64,000 nt of DNA from Streptomyces sp. CB01201 (lineage in GTDB: Bacteria; Actinomycetota; Actinomycetes; Streptomycetales; Streptomycetaceae), in contig NZ_NNBJ01000008.1 in assembly GCF_002803085.1 (NCBI RefSeq), forward strand, positions 299,487 to 363,486. Reading direction: 5' to 3'. Of this stretch, positions 56,757-64,000 are shown piece by piece; positions within the stretch are counted from its first letter, which is position 1, and each line of letters begins with the position of its first letter. The position numbers and the translations under genes were made by a program. The notes beneath the pieces were generated by a model. That model saw only the letters and a list, made by a program, of their open reading frames with translations. It was not told where the DNA came from and ran no database searches.

Positions 56757-57512
56757 TCAGTTCGCGGCCGGTACTCCCGCCGCCGGCACGGCCGCCGGCT
56801 TCGGGTTGAGCAGGCGTTCGGCCAACTCGCCGAAGATCAGGCCGAGTCCGCCCCACAGGGTGGCCTGGATGGCCAGTGCGGAGAGCCGGAACCGCCACAG
56901 CAGGGTGGCCGGGAAATCGGCCGGCACCTCGTTGATGACCGGCAGGAACGCGTAGGCGAGGCCGATCACCACCGCGAAGGCCGCCAGTGCGACGACCGTG
57001 GCGTACCAGGTGCCCAGGCGCGGCGCGAGACGCTTGCCCAGGATGGTCGCGGCGATCGCGAGGAGCACGCTGAGCACCATCATCAGGAAGTACAAGGAGG
57101 TCCGCTTGCCGATGGTGTCGGGGTCGCCGACCGACGGCGGGTTGGCCGGGTACTTCAGGAACGGTACGACGTACACCGCGAGCAGCGCCGCCCCCGACAG
57201 GAGCAGTGCCGTCGCGCGCGCGGAGAAGCGTCCGACGCGGCCGAGGGCGAAGCAGAACGCGAGCGCGGCGATGCCGCCGAAGGCGATCCCGTAGACCAGG
57301 ACGCCGGTGGCCAGTCCTGCGGTGGACTGGAGGGAGCGGGAGACCAGTTCGACCTCGTGCTCGTGTGCCGGGGCGTGCGCCTCCTCGAAGCCGATGGCGC
57401 TGTCCACGCCGGGCTCACCGAGGAAGTACGCCACGACGAGGGCGAGCAGGCCGGCACCGAGGCCCGCGAGCATGCCCCGCACGAGGAGGTTTCTTACCGT
57501 TGCGGAGTTCAT
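56757..57512 (-). CDS. cbtA: Cobalt transporter subunit CbtA
   Basis: 251 residues. Six or seven hydrophobic helices. The motif AGLGAGLLALVVAYFLGEPGVDSAIGFEEAHAPAHEHEVELVSRSLQSTAGL in the N-terminal third carries histidines and acids of the CbtA family, and YPANPPSVGDPDTIGKRTSLYFLMMVLS follows. It is 18 bp downstream of cbtB on the same strand, one operon under a cobalamin riboswitch. CbtAB is the predicted energy-linked cobalt uptake pair for B12 synthesis. Confidence 0.92.
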   Translation of the reverse strand: MNSATVRNLLVRGMLAGLGAGLLALVVAYFLGEPGVDSAIGFEEAHAPAHEHEVELVSRSLQSTAGLATGVLVYGIAFGGIAALAFCFALGRVGRFSARATALLLSGAALLAVYVVPFLKYPANPPSVGDPDTIGKRTSLYFLMMVLSVLLAIAATILGKRLAPRLGTWYATVVALAAFAVVIGLAYAFLPVINEVPADFPATLLWRFRLSALAIQATLWGGLGLIFGELAERLLNPKPAAVPAAGVPAAN

Positions 57513-57530
57513 GGATGTTCGGCGTCCCTG

Positions 57531-57752
57531 TCAGTGGCAGGGGAAGCCGAGCAGGTGGCGGGCGTCGTGGACCCACTCGTGCACGCCGGCGCCGCTGACC
57601 AGGGAGGTGGCGCCCTGTTCCGCGCCGACGAAGTACAGCAGGACCAGCATCAGGATGCCGAAGAAGGCCGCCCAGGGGACGACGGCGCTCAGTGGCAGCT
57701 TCGCGGGGAGGGTGGGGGTGGTGGCAGTCGGCTGGGCGACATGCTGCGCCAT
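57531..57752 (-). CDS. cbtB: Cobalt transporter subunit CbtB
   Basis: 73 residues from the ATG at 57752 with GGAGG upstream. One membrane helix (VVPWAAFFGILMLVLLYFVG) is followed by the family's metal-binding end HEWVHDARHLLGFPCH. CbtB is the small subunit that delivers cobalt to CbtA. The gene is preceded by a cobalamin riboswitch. Confidence 0.92.
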   Translation of the reverse strand: MAQHVAQPTATTPTLPAKLPLSAVVPWAAFFGILMLVLLYFVGAEQGATSLVSGAGVHEWVHDARHLLGFPCH

Positions 57753-58580
57753 GGCAGGGGCCTCCTCTGGGAGTTCGCGTCCCATCTCGGTGGTGCACAT
57801 GACGACGGCTACGGGTCTGACTCCGATCCGCCTCTCCTGGGGCGACTCGTTCACAGTGGCGCGACCGTGCCGGATTTCCACCGGCTTCCGTTCTGGCGTC
57901 GTCGATATCGAACTGAAGGTACCGCGCGGCCGGGAAGCGGCCAAGCCCGCGCCACCTGGCGTGATCTTCCTCTCCCGCCGGTCCTGAACTCGGCCCTGGA
58001 AAGGGCTATTTCGGCCATCGCGGCCCGGATCGGGTCAAGCGGTCGCAGGAGCCGCGTAGGCGCGGACACCGGCCTCACCGTCCCCGGCGGCCCTCGCCGA
58101 CGCGTCGGGCGCCTCGGGTCGGGTGACGGCGAACCCGCCGGCGCCTGCGTCGAATCCGGCCGCACCGGAAGACGGGCCGTGACGCGTTTGTGCCGCCCCG
58201 GCGCGAAGACAACGCGCGAGAAGGCGAGAGAAGGGGCGGGACACGTACGGCCCGGGCGGCCGCCCCACCTCTCCCAACTGCGTGAACGGCCTGGTGCGCG
58301 GCTCGCGCAACCCGCCTCCCACGCCCCGCACGAGAGCCGGCGGCAGGTCCGGACGGAACGTTCAGCCTGACCGAATCCCGACGGTACGGGGGCAAACATC
58401 GCGAAGGCGCGATCATCGTATCGAGTTAATGTCCCCGGCTTCCCTTGGCCCGGGAGGCGAACCGGCCGTTAGTGTCCTTCTGACTCCGGACGGAATCCGT
58501 TCGTATACCCCTTTCCTGCACTCTTGCCCCGTGCGTCCCGTTACGCCCGTTGCCGCACCCGACCAAGGAGAGCTCGCCCG
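57753..58580. other. Intergenic region containing the cbt riboswitch and encapsulin promoter area
   Basis: About 830 bp between divergent operons. The cobalamin riboswitch occupies part of it. From 57960 to 58560 I see no gene. AAC (58460-58462), 16 bp, TCTGAC (58479-58484) matches the sigma-E type pattern of Streptomyces in front of the encapsulin gene, weak evidence. AAGGAG at 58564-58569 is the ribosome-binding site of the encapsulin gene. Confidence 0.45.
57810..57900 (-). ncRNA. Cobalamin (B12) riboswitch of cbtBA
   Basis: On the minus strand the conserved parts occur in order: GGAAGCCGGTGGAAATCCGG (about 57872-57889), ACGGTCGCGCCACTGTGA and the B12 box GAGTCAGACCC at 57813-57823. cbtB starts 58 bp downstream of the box. 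When cobalamin is sufficient, cobalt import should be shut off. Limits are approximate; the P1 helix partner was not determined. Confidence 0.85.
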
Positions 58581-59990
58581 ATGACTGTTGATTCGCGCCC
58601 GGACACTCGGCTGGAGCCGCCACGGCAGTCCCTGGGTACGGCGGCCGCGCGCAAGCTCGCGACCACCGCCAAGTCCGCCCCGCAGATGCAGGAGATCAGC
58701 GACCGCTGGCTGCTGCGGATGCTGCCGTGGGTCGAGGCCAAGGGCGGGGTCTACCGGGTCAACCGGCGCCTGACCCACACCGTGGGCGACGGGCGGGTGG
58801 AGTTCGTCCAGGACGGCGCCTCGGTCCGGGTGATCCCGCGCGAACTGGGTGAACTGGCGCTGCTGCGCGGCTTCGACGACGTGGAGGTGCTCACCGCCCT
58901 CGCCGATCGCTGCGTCCAGCGGGACTTCTCGGCCGGCGAGACGCTGGTGGCGGAGGGTGCCCCGGCGGACCGGCTGCATCTGATCGCCCACGGCCGCATC
59001 GGCCAGACCTCGGTAGGCGGATACGGCGACGAGCTGTCCTTCGATGTACTCGGCGACGGCGACCACTTCGGTGAGCACGCCCTGCTCGACGAGGGCGCTC
59101 ACTGGAAGCACACCGCGACCGCCGAGACCTCGGGCACCCTGCTCACGCTCTCCCGCGCCGACTTCGCGGGAGTGCGTTCCTCGGCACCGGCGCTGCGGGA
59201 GCATGTGGAGAGGTTCGTCTCGCTCCCCCGCCGACGCCAGAACCACAAGGGCGAGGCCGAGATCGCGATGTCGGCGGGCCACAAGGGCGAGCGGGAACTG
59301 CCGGGCGCGTTCGTCGACTACGAGGCGGCGCCGCGCGAGTACGAGCTCTCGGTCGCACAGACCGTGCTACGGGTCCACACCAGGGTCAGTGACCTCTACA
59401 ACGGGCCGATGAACCAGACCGAGGAGCAACTCCGGCTCACCATCGAGGCGTTGCGCGAGCGCCAGGAGCACGAGCTCATCAACAACAGGGAGTTCGGCCT
59501 GCTCCACAACGCCGACTTCAAGCAGCGCGTCCAGCCGCGCTCGGGCCCGCCGACGCCGGACGACATGGACGAGCTGCTCTGCCGCCGCCGTGGCTCCAGG
59601 TTCTATCTGGCCCACCCGAGGACGATCGCGGCGATCGGCCGCGAGTTCAACGCCTGCGGTCTGCGACCCGCCCAGGTCGATCTCGACGGGCAGTCGGTGC
59701 AGGCCTGGCGCGGGGTGCCGATCCTGCCCTGCGACAAGATCCCCGTCACCCAGGAGCAGACCAGCTCGATCCTCATCATGCGTACCGGCGAGGACAGCCA
59801 GGGTGTCATCGGTCTGCGGCAGACCGGTCTGCCGGACGAGGTCGAACCGGGGCTCTCGGTGCGCTTCATGGGTCTCGACGAGAAGGCGATGACGTCCTAC
59901 CTCGTCAGCACCTACTACTCGGCCGCCATTCTCGTACCGGACGCGGTAGGCGTCCTGGAGAACGTGCAGATCGCCCGCCGGCCCAGGTAG
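58581..59990 (+). CDS. eshA: Family 2B encapsulin shell protein with cyclic-nucleotide-binding-like domain (EshA-type)
   Basis: 469 residues from the ATG at 58581 with AAGGAG upstream. N-terminal extension (1-85) with DRWLLRMLPWVEAKGGVYRVNRR; cNMP-binding-like insertion (about 90-215) with FSAGETLVAEGAPADRLHLIAHGRI and GEHALL. The HK97-type shell domain follows (about 240-469), with HTRVSDLYNGPMNQTEEQLRLTIEALRERQEHELINNREFGLLHN, CRRRGSRFYLAHPRTIAAIGREFNACG and a C-terminal STYYSAAILVPDAVG. The next two genes make 2-methylisoborneol, so the shell probably encloses the cyclase. The orthologue SCO7699 is known as EshA, as I recall. Confidence 0.9.
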   Translation: MTVDSRPDTRLEPPRQSLGTAAARKLATTAKSAPQMQEISDRWLLRMLPWVEAKGGVYRVNRRLTHTVGDGRVEFVQDGASVRVIPRELGELALLRGFDDVEVLTALADRCVQRDFSAGETLVAEGAPADRLHLIAHGRIGQTSVGGYGDELSFDVLGDGDHFGEHALLDEGAHWKHTATAETSGTLLTLSRADFAGVRSSAPALREHVERFVSLPRRRQNHKGEAEIAMSAGHKGERELPGAFVDYEAAPREYELSVAQTVLRVHTRVSDLYNGPMNQTEEQLRLTIEALRERQEHELINNREFGLLHNADFKQRVQPRSGPPTPDDMDELLCRRRGSRFYLAHPRTIAAIGREFNACGLRPAQVDLDGQSVQAWRGVPILPCDKIPVTQEQTSSILIMRTGEDSQGVIGLRQTGLPDEVEPGLSVRFMGLDEKAMTSYLVSTYYSAAILVPDAVGVLENVQIARRPR

Positions 59991-60098
59991 CCGGCCCGGC
60001 CCGTACGACACCGCGCGACCCCGCACGTCCCACCGGGGCCGGTCGCGCACGCCCGAACCGCCCGGGGACAGCCGCCCACCCCTCGAAGGAGTCCTGGA

Positions 60099-61451
60099 TT
60101 GCCCGCGCCCGATCTGACCCCTCCCCAGTCGAGTCTGCCCGAGGCCGCCGCCGCCTTCGGGGCGTACACGCTCGCCGACGCGGCGGCCCGTGCCCGTGAC
60201 ATCCAGGCCGCCAGGGGCGCGCCCCCAGGCGTCCCGCCCCAGACCGCCGCACCCGTTCCGGCGCCCCCCGGCATCGCGGTACCGGCCGGGCCGCCGCCGC
60301 CCTCCCCCGCTCCCCCCGCGGTGCCTTCCGCCGAGACGCCGGACGCCGAGGTGGCGCCGCCGAGCAGCGATCTGGACCGGCTCCTGCGCGGTCCGAGCGG
60401 AATCGGCACGTCGGGCCTGCGGCTGACCCTGCGGGAGGAGCCGCCCGTACCGGCGGAGCCGCCGGCGGTCGAGGGCACTCCGATCCCGGGCCTGTACTTC
60501 CATCCGGTGGCCGAACCCGATCCGGTGCGGGTCGAGGAGGTCAGCCGCAGGATCAAGTCCTGGGCGCTGGACGAGGTTTCGCTGTATCCGGACGACTGGG
60601 AGGAGGAGTTCGACGGCTTCTCCGTGGGCCGCTACATGGTCGGCTGCCACCCGGACGCCCCGTCGGTCGACCACCTGATGCTCGCCACCCGGCTGATGGT
60701 GGCGGAGAACGCCGTGGACGACTGCTACTGCGAGGACCACGGCGGCTCGCCCATCGGCCTCGGCGAACGGCTGCTGCTGGCCCACACCGCCCTGGACCCG
60801 CTGTACACGACCGGGGAGTACCAGTCGCAGTGGGCCGAGTCGTTGCACTCGGACGCGCCCCGGCGGGCGTACCGCTCCGCCATGGAGTACTTCGTCCGGG
60901 CGGCCAGCGCCTCGCAGGCCGACCGGTACCGGCACGACATGGCCCGGCTGCACCTGGGATACCTCGCGGAGGCGGCCTGGGCGCAGCAGGACCACGTACC
61001 GGAGGTGTGGGAGTACCTGGCGATGCGTCAGTTCAACAACTTCCGCCCCTGCCCCACCATCACCGACACCGTCGGTGGCTACGAACTGCCGGCGGATCTG
61101 CACGCGCAGGCCGCCATGCAGAAGGTCATCGCGCTCGCCGGAAACGCGACGACCATCGTCAACGACCTCTACTCCTACACCAAGGAACTCGACTCACCCG
61201 GGCGGCACTTGAACCTGCCCGTCGTGATCGCCGAGCGGGAGGACCTCTCCGACCGGGAGGCCTATCTGAAGTCGGTCGAGGTCCACAACGACCTCATGCG
61301 CGACTTCGAGAGCGCGGCCGCGTCCCTGGCCGCCGACTGCCCGCTCCCGCATGTGCAGCGCTTCCTGCGCGGCGTGGCCGCCTGGGTCGACGGAAACCAC
61401 CACTGGCACCAAACGAACACCTATCGCTACAGCCTGCCCGACTTCTGGTAG
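60099..61451 (+). CDS. 2-methylisoborneol synthase (encapsulin-cargo terpene cyclase)
   Basis: 450 residues from a TTG at 60099 with GAAGGAG upstream. The first 125 residues are Pro/Ala-rich and disordered, the type of region that targets cargo into family 2B encapsulins. The cyclase domain has the acidic motif DDCYCED at 207-213 and the metal-binding NDLYSYTKE at 355-363, plus the usual C-terminal RY pair region (NTYRYSLPDFW). It cyclises 2-methyl-geranyl diphosphate to the earthy-smelling 2-methylisoborneol. It lies between the shell gene and the methyltransferase that makes its substrate. Confidence 0.95.
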   Translation: MPAPDLTPPQSSLPEAAAAFGAYTLADAAARARDIQAARGAPPGVPPQTAAPVPAPPGIAVPAGPPPPSPAPPAVPSAETPDAEVAPPSSDLDRLLRGPSGIGTSGLRLTLREEPPVPAEPPAVEGTPIPGLYFHPVAEPDPVRVEEVSRRIKSWALDEVSLYPDDWEEEFDGFSVGRYMVGCHPDAPSVDHLMLATRLMVAENAVDDCYCEDHGGSPIGLGERLLLAHTALDPLYTTGEYQSQWAESLHSDAPRRAYRSAMEYFVRAASASQADRYRHDMARLHLGYLAEAAWAQQDHVPEVWEYLAMRQFNNFRPCPTITDTVGGYELPADLHAQAAMQKVIALAGNATTIVNDLYSYTKELDSPGRHLNLPVVIAEREDLSDREAYLKSVEVHNDLMRDFESAAASLAADCPLPHVQRFLRGVAAWVDGNHHWHQTNTYRYSLPDFW

Positions 61452-61456
61452 GAAGA

Positions 61457-62350
61457 ATGGACTCATCTGTGACCAGCACCGAACTCACCGCCACCGACGC
61501 CTCCCTCTTCATCCCCGGCCCGGCGACGCCCTACCAGGGTGACATCGCGCGCTACTGGGACGGCGAGGCCCGTCCCGTGAACCTGCGTCTCGGCGATGTC
61601 GACGGTCTCTACCACCATCACTACGGCATCGGCGACGTCGACCACTCCGCGCTCGGCGACCCGGGTGACAGCGAGAGCGAGAAGAAGCTGATCACCGAGC
61701 TGCACCGGCTGGAGTCGGCGCAGGCCGAGGTCCTGCTGGGGCACCTCGGCGACATCGGGCGCGAGGACACCCTGGTGGACGCCGGCTGCGGCCGGGGCGG
61801 CTCGATGGTGATGGCGCACCAGCGCTTCGGGTGCAAGGTCGAAGGTGTCACCCTGTCGGCCAAGCAGGCCGACTTCGCCAACGGGCGGGCGCGTGAACTC
61901 GACATCCAGGACCACGTCCACGCCCAGGTCTGCAACATGCTGTCCACGCCCTTCGAGACCGGCCAGGCCGCCGGCTCGTGGAACAACGAGTCCAGCATGT
62001 ACGTCGATCTGCACGACCTGTTCGCCGAGCACTCCCGGATCCTGAAGGTGGGTGGCCGCTATGTGACCATCACCGGCTGCTGGAACCCCCGGTACGGCCA
62101 GCCCTCGAAGTGGGTCTCGCAGATCAACGCGCACTTCGAGTGCAACATCCACTCGCGCCGCGAGTACCTGCGCGCGATGGCCGACAACCGGCTCGTGCCG
62201 CAGGCCGTCATCGACCTCACCCCGGACACCCTGCCGTACTGGGAACTGCGGGCCACGTCCTCGCTGGTGACGGGCATCGAGGAGGCGTTCATCAACTCCT
62301 ACCGGGACGGCTCCTTCCAGTACGTCCTCATCGCGGCGGACCGGGTCTGA
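61457..62350 (+). CDS. Geranyl diphosphate 2-C-methyltransferase
   Basis: 297 residues from the ATG at 61457 with AGGAAG upstream, five bases after the cyclase stop. Methyltransferase motif I is LVDAGCGRGGSMVMAHQRFGCKVEGVTLSAKQADFA. N-terminal VNLRLGDVDGLYHHHYGIGD and GQAAGSWNNESSMYVD are family signatures of GPP C-methyltransferases. It adds a methyl group from SAM to C2 of geranyl diphosphate, the first step of the 2-methylisoborneol pathway. A strong hairpin follows the gene. Confidence 0.95.
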   Translation: MDSSVTSTELTATDASLFIPGPATPYQGDIARYWDGEARPVNLRLGDVDGLYHHHYGIGDVDHSALGDPGDSESEKKLITELHRLESAQAEVLLGHLGDIGREDTLVDAGCGRGGSMVMAHQRFGCKVEGVTLSAKQADFANGRARELDIQDHVHAQVCNMLSTPFETGQAAGSWNNESSMYVDLHDLFAEHSRILKVGGRYVTITGCWNPRYGQPSKWVSQINAHFECNIHSRREYLRAMADNRLVPQAVIDLTPDTLPYWELRATSSLVTGIEEAFINSYRDGSFQYVLIAADRV

Positions 62351-62381
62351 CCCCTTCGCACCGGCGCCGGAGACGGCACGG

Positions 62382-62412
62382 AGAGCGACGCCCCCGCCCG
62401 GGGCGTCGCTCT
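62382..62412 (+). terminator. Terminator of the 2-MIB operon
   Basis: A perfect 13-bp stem (62382-62394 with 62400-62412) with a 5-nt loop lies 31 bp after the last gene of the operon. Confidence 0.75.
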
Positions 62413-62739
62413 TCGGCGTTCACGGCGGGTTCACGGCACCCGGCCCGAGGCGGTCCATGAAATTTCGGCCGCCCTTGGTTACGGCGTTCCCATGTTCATA
62501 CGTTCGGGTTGAGTCGGGGTACGGCCCCGACGCCTCTTGTACGCACGCCTCGTGGCGCGCCGGGGCGCACGGCCCGGTGCGGCGGAGGTGGCGCGCGGTG
62601 CGGCGGGGGGCACCGGCGGAGTTCCCGTCCGCCTTTCAGGGTTTTCCCATGCTGGCGAGCGCGGGCCGCCCGGTGGTTGCGTTCGAGCCGGCAACGACCG
62701 CTGAACACCCAGACCGCTGAACGCCCAGAGGAGAACGTC
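62413..62739. other. Intergenic region without gene
   Basis: About 330 bp between the 2-MIB operon terminator and the small membrane protein gene. There are low-complexity CGG-rich segments around 62560-62620. GAGGAGA at 62729-62735 is the ribosome-binding site of the next gene. Confidence 0.4.
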
Positions 62740-62997
62740 GTGCTCGAACGCGTCTACCGCAAACTCGTCCTGCTGCTCCCGGACCGCCCCGACACCGCCC
62801 TTCCGCTGCATGTGATCGCCCAGACCGCGGTGGTCGGCATCCTCGCCGTCACGGCCCGCTGGGCCTCGGTGCTCGTGACCGCCACGGTGGCGGGGGTGGT
62901 GTGGATGGGGCTGCCTCCGGAGGCGCTGATGATGGCCGCTCCGGTGGCGTGGGCGGACCGGACCGTGGTGATCTACCTCCGTGTCACCCGGCTGTAG
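62740..62997 (+). CDS. Small hydrophobic hypothetical protein
   Basis: 85 residues from a GTG at 62740 with GAGGAGA upstream. Basic start (LERVYRKLVLLLPDRPD), then two hydrophobic segments (about 25-50 and 52-70) and a basic end (YLRVTRL). Unrecognised; perhaps membrane-associated. It is followed by another unrelated gene. Confidence 0.6.
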   Translation: MLERVYRKLVLLLPDRPDTALPLHVIAQTAVVGILAVTARWASVLVTATVAGVVWMGLPPEALMMAAPVAWADRTVVIYLRVTRL

Positions 62998-63145
62998 CCG
63001 CACCGGCCGATAATCGCCCGGTCGTGCCGCGTGCGGCCCCGACTTCACTCCACGAGAGGCCAGTTGGGGCCTAGCATGGCTGCTCTGCCAACCGGCTTCA
63101 GCCGCAGCCCAGTTGATGGGGCCGCGCCCGAACGGGGAGAGAGCC

Positions 63146-63946
63146 ATGTCCATCGACGTGAGCACGCCGAGCGTGGCGCGCATGTACGACTTCCTCATCG
63201 ACGGCACGGACAACTACGAGTCGGATCGGGCGGCTTGCCGCAGGCTCCTGGAGATCGCTCCCAGCACCCGTGAACTCGCCCTGATCAACCGGGCGTTCCT
63301 GGTGCGGTCGGTGCGCTACCTCGCCCAGGAGTGCGGCATCCGTCGGTTCATCGACCATGGCTCCGGACTGCCCACCCGGCCCAACGTCCATCAGGTGGCG
63401 CAGGAGTCCCAGCCCGGGGCCCAGGTCGTCTACATCGACAACGACCCGCTCGTGCACGCGCACGGGCGGCTCATGCTCGCCGAGGACCTCAAGACCACCG
63501 CCGTCGTCGAGGCCGACATGCGCGATGTCGACGGCAACTTCGGGCGTCCCGAGGTGCGGCGCCTGACCGAGGACGGGGAGCCCGTCGCCGCGCTCTTCGT
63601 GTCCGTCCTGCACTGCGTCCCGGACGCCGACGACCCCTGGCAGCTGGTCAGGGACGTCGCCGGCCGGCTGCCCGACGGCAGCCATCTGGTCGTCTCCCAG
63701 CTCGCCAGCGACAACGCCCAACTCCGGCACGAGGTAACGGAGTTCATGCGCGAGACCACCGGCGGCACCTGGGGCCGGGTGCGCTCCACCGCCGAAGTGC
63801 GGAGGTATTTCGACGGCCTCTCCCTGCAAAAGGCCGAGGAGCCGGTGGAGGTCTCCACCTGGTACCCGGACACCGACATCTTCCCGCGCCAGGCGACCCA
63901 GGAGTGGATCGAGTACGGCGGCGTCGGGAAGGTCGTCCGGCCCTAG
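63146..63946 (+). CDS. DUF574/Methyltransf_19 SAM-dependent methyltransferase
   Basis: 266 residues from the ATG at 63146 (GGGGAGAG upstream). It begins SVARMYDFLIDGTDNYESDRAACRRLLE, a DUF574 hallmark, and continues with IRRFIDHGSGLPTRPNVHQVAQ (SAM-binding) and VVYIDNDPLVHAHGRLMLAE. The family is large in Streptomyces, of mostly unknown methylation substrates. It is near the edge beside an insertion-sequence end. Confidence 0.9.
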   Translation: MSIDVSTPSVARMYDFLIDGTDNYESDRAACRRLLEIAPSTRELALINRAFLVRSVRYLAQECGIRRFIDHGSGLPTRPNVHQVAQESQPGAQVVYIDNDPLVHAHGRLMLAEDLKTTAVVEADMRDVDGNFGRPEVRRLTEDGEPVAALFVSVLHCVPDADDPWQLVRDVAGRLPDGSHLVVSQLASDNAQLRHEVTEFMRETTGGTWGRVRSTAEVRRYFDGLSLQKAEEPVEVSTWYPDTDIFPRQATQEWIEYGGVGKVVRP

Positions 63947-63948
63947 GC

Positions 63949-64000
63949 CGTGTCCGTAAAGTCGATGGTTCGTTGCTCCGTTCGTGGTGCGTCGACATGA
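63949..64000 (+). mobile_element. Start of an IS5-type insertion sequence (cut by the window edge)
   Basis: The segment beginning GGCCGTGTCCGTAAAGTCG looks like a terminal inverted repeat. GTG GTG CGT CGA CAT at 63984-63998 would encode VVRRH, the common N-terminus (MVRRHELT...) of Streptomyces IS5-family transposases. The element runs off the right edge, so identity and completeness cannot be judged. Confidence 0.4.

Overview
The window is Streptomyces-type actinobacterial chromosome. GC is very high with strong G/C bias at codon third positions, GTG and TTG starts are common, Tat signals are frequent, and several families are typical of the genus: class F sortase, DUF5997, MocR and NB-ARC regulators, the 2-methylisoborneol/encapsulin operon, and DUF397 and Rhs relics. 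No rRNA, tRNA, CRISPR array or intact mobile element was recognised. A probable insertion-sequence end is cut off at the right edge.

Layout. 1-4344: the N-terminal part of a TolB-propeller/amidohydrolase, a secreted inhibitor-like protein, and a cell-wall protein with an odd LAETA sorting signal overlapping a class F sortase. 4475-10098: two redox or catabolic genes, a Tat-exported cholesterol oxidase with two KstR-like palindromes at its 5' end, a pore-like membrane protein and a thioredoxin-reductase-like flavoprotein. 10336-20977: mostly regulators, transporters and housekeeping-type genes (DUF5997 pair, MarR plus isochorismatase, PRC-barrel, CDF exporter, GvpY/GvpZ-like pair, MocR/LysE pair, nitrobindin). 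21168-26682: S41 protease, an XRE/NB-ARC/TPR regulator divergent from a small Cys-containing secreted protein, and a DUF899 protein. 27019-28295: poorly conserved genes. 28555-31256: a cobalamin riboswitch followed by metE. 31350-34393: WYL regulator, NIPSNAP protein, epoxide hydrolase.

34400-38750 is a decaying accessory stretch. It holds an Rhs relic, a frameshifted dual-specificity phosphatase, a slipped DUF397 gene, several orphan small genes and one intact methyltransferase. 38751-45650, all on the minus strand, is an organosulfur module: ROK regulator, Cys-ending leader peptide, Ssu/Tau-type ABC transporter, flavin monooxygenase and TauD dioxygenase. 46033-51141 holds a secreted SRPBCC protein and molybdenum enzymes (FAD subunit, fused FeS-Mo subunit, and a convergent sulfite-oxidase-fold protein). 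51600-56381 carries two methyltransferases (one with an amidotransferase-like N-terminal domain), a PdxH-like oxidase, a degenerate M24 protein and a hypothetical. 56757-57900 is the cobalt transporter pair cbtB-cbtA behind a second cobalamin riboswitch. 58581-62350 is the 2-methylisoborneol operon: family 2B encapsulin shell, terpene cyclase cargo, and geranyl-diphosphate C-methyltransferase. A small membrane protein, another methyltransferase and the truncated insertion sequence follow.

Functional links: the two riboswitches tie cobalt import and B12-independent methionine synthesis to cobalamin status. The leader peptide suggests cysteine-sensitive control of organosulfur use. The encapsulin operon makes and probably encloses a volatile terpene pathway. 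All functions are read from sequence motifs and recalled family knowledge, without database searches.
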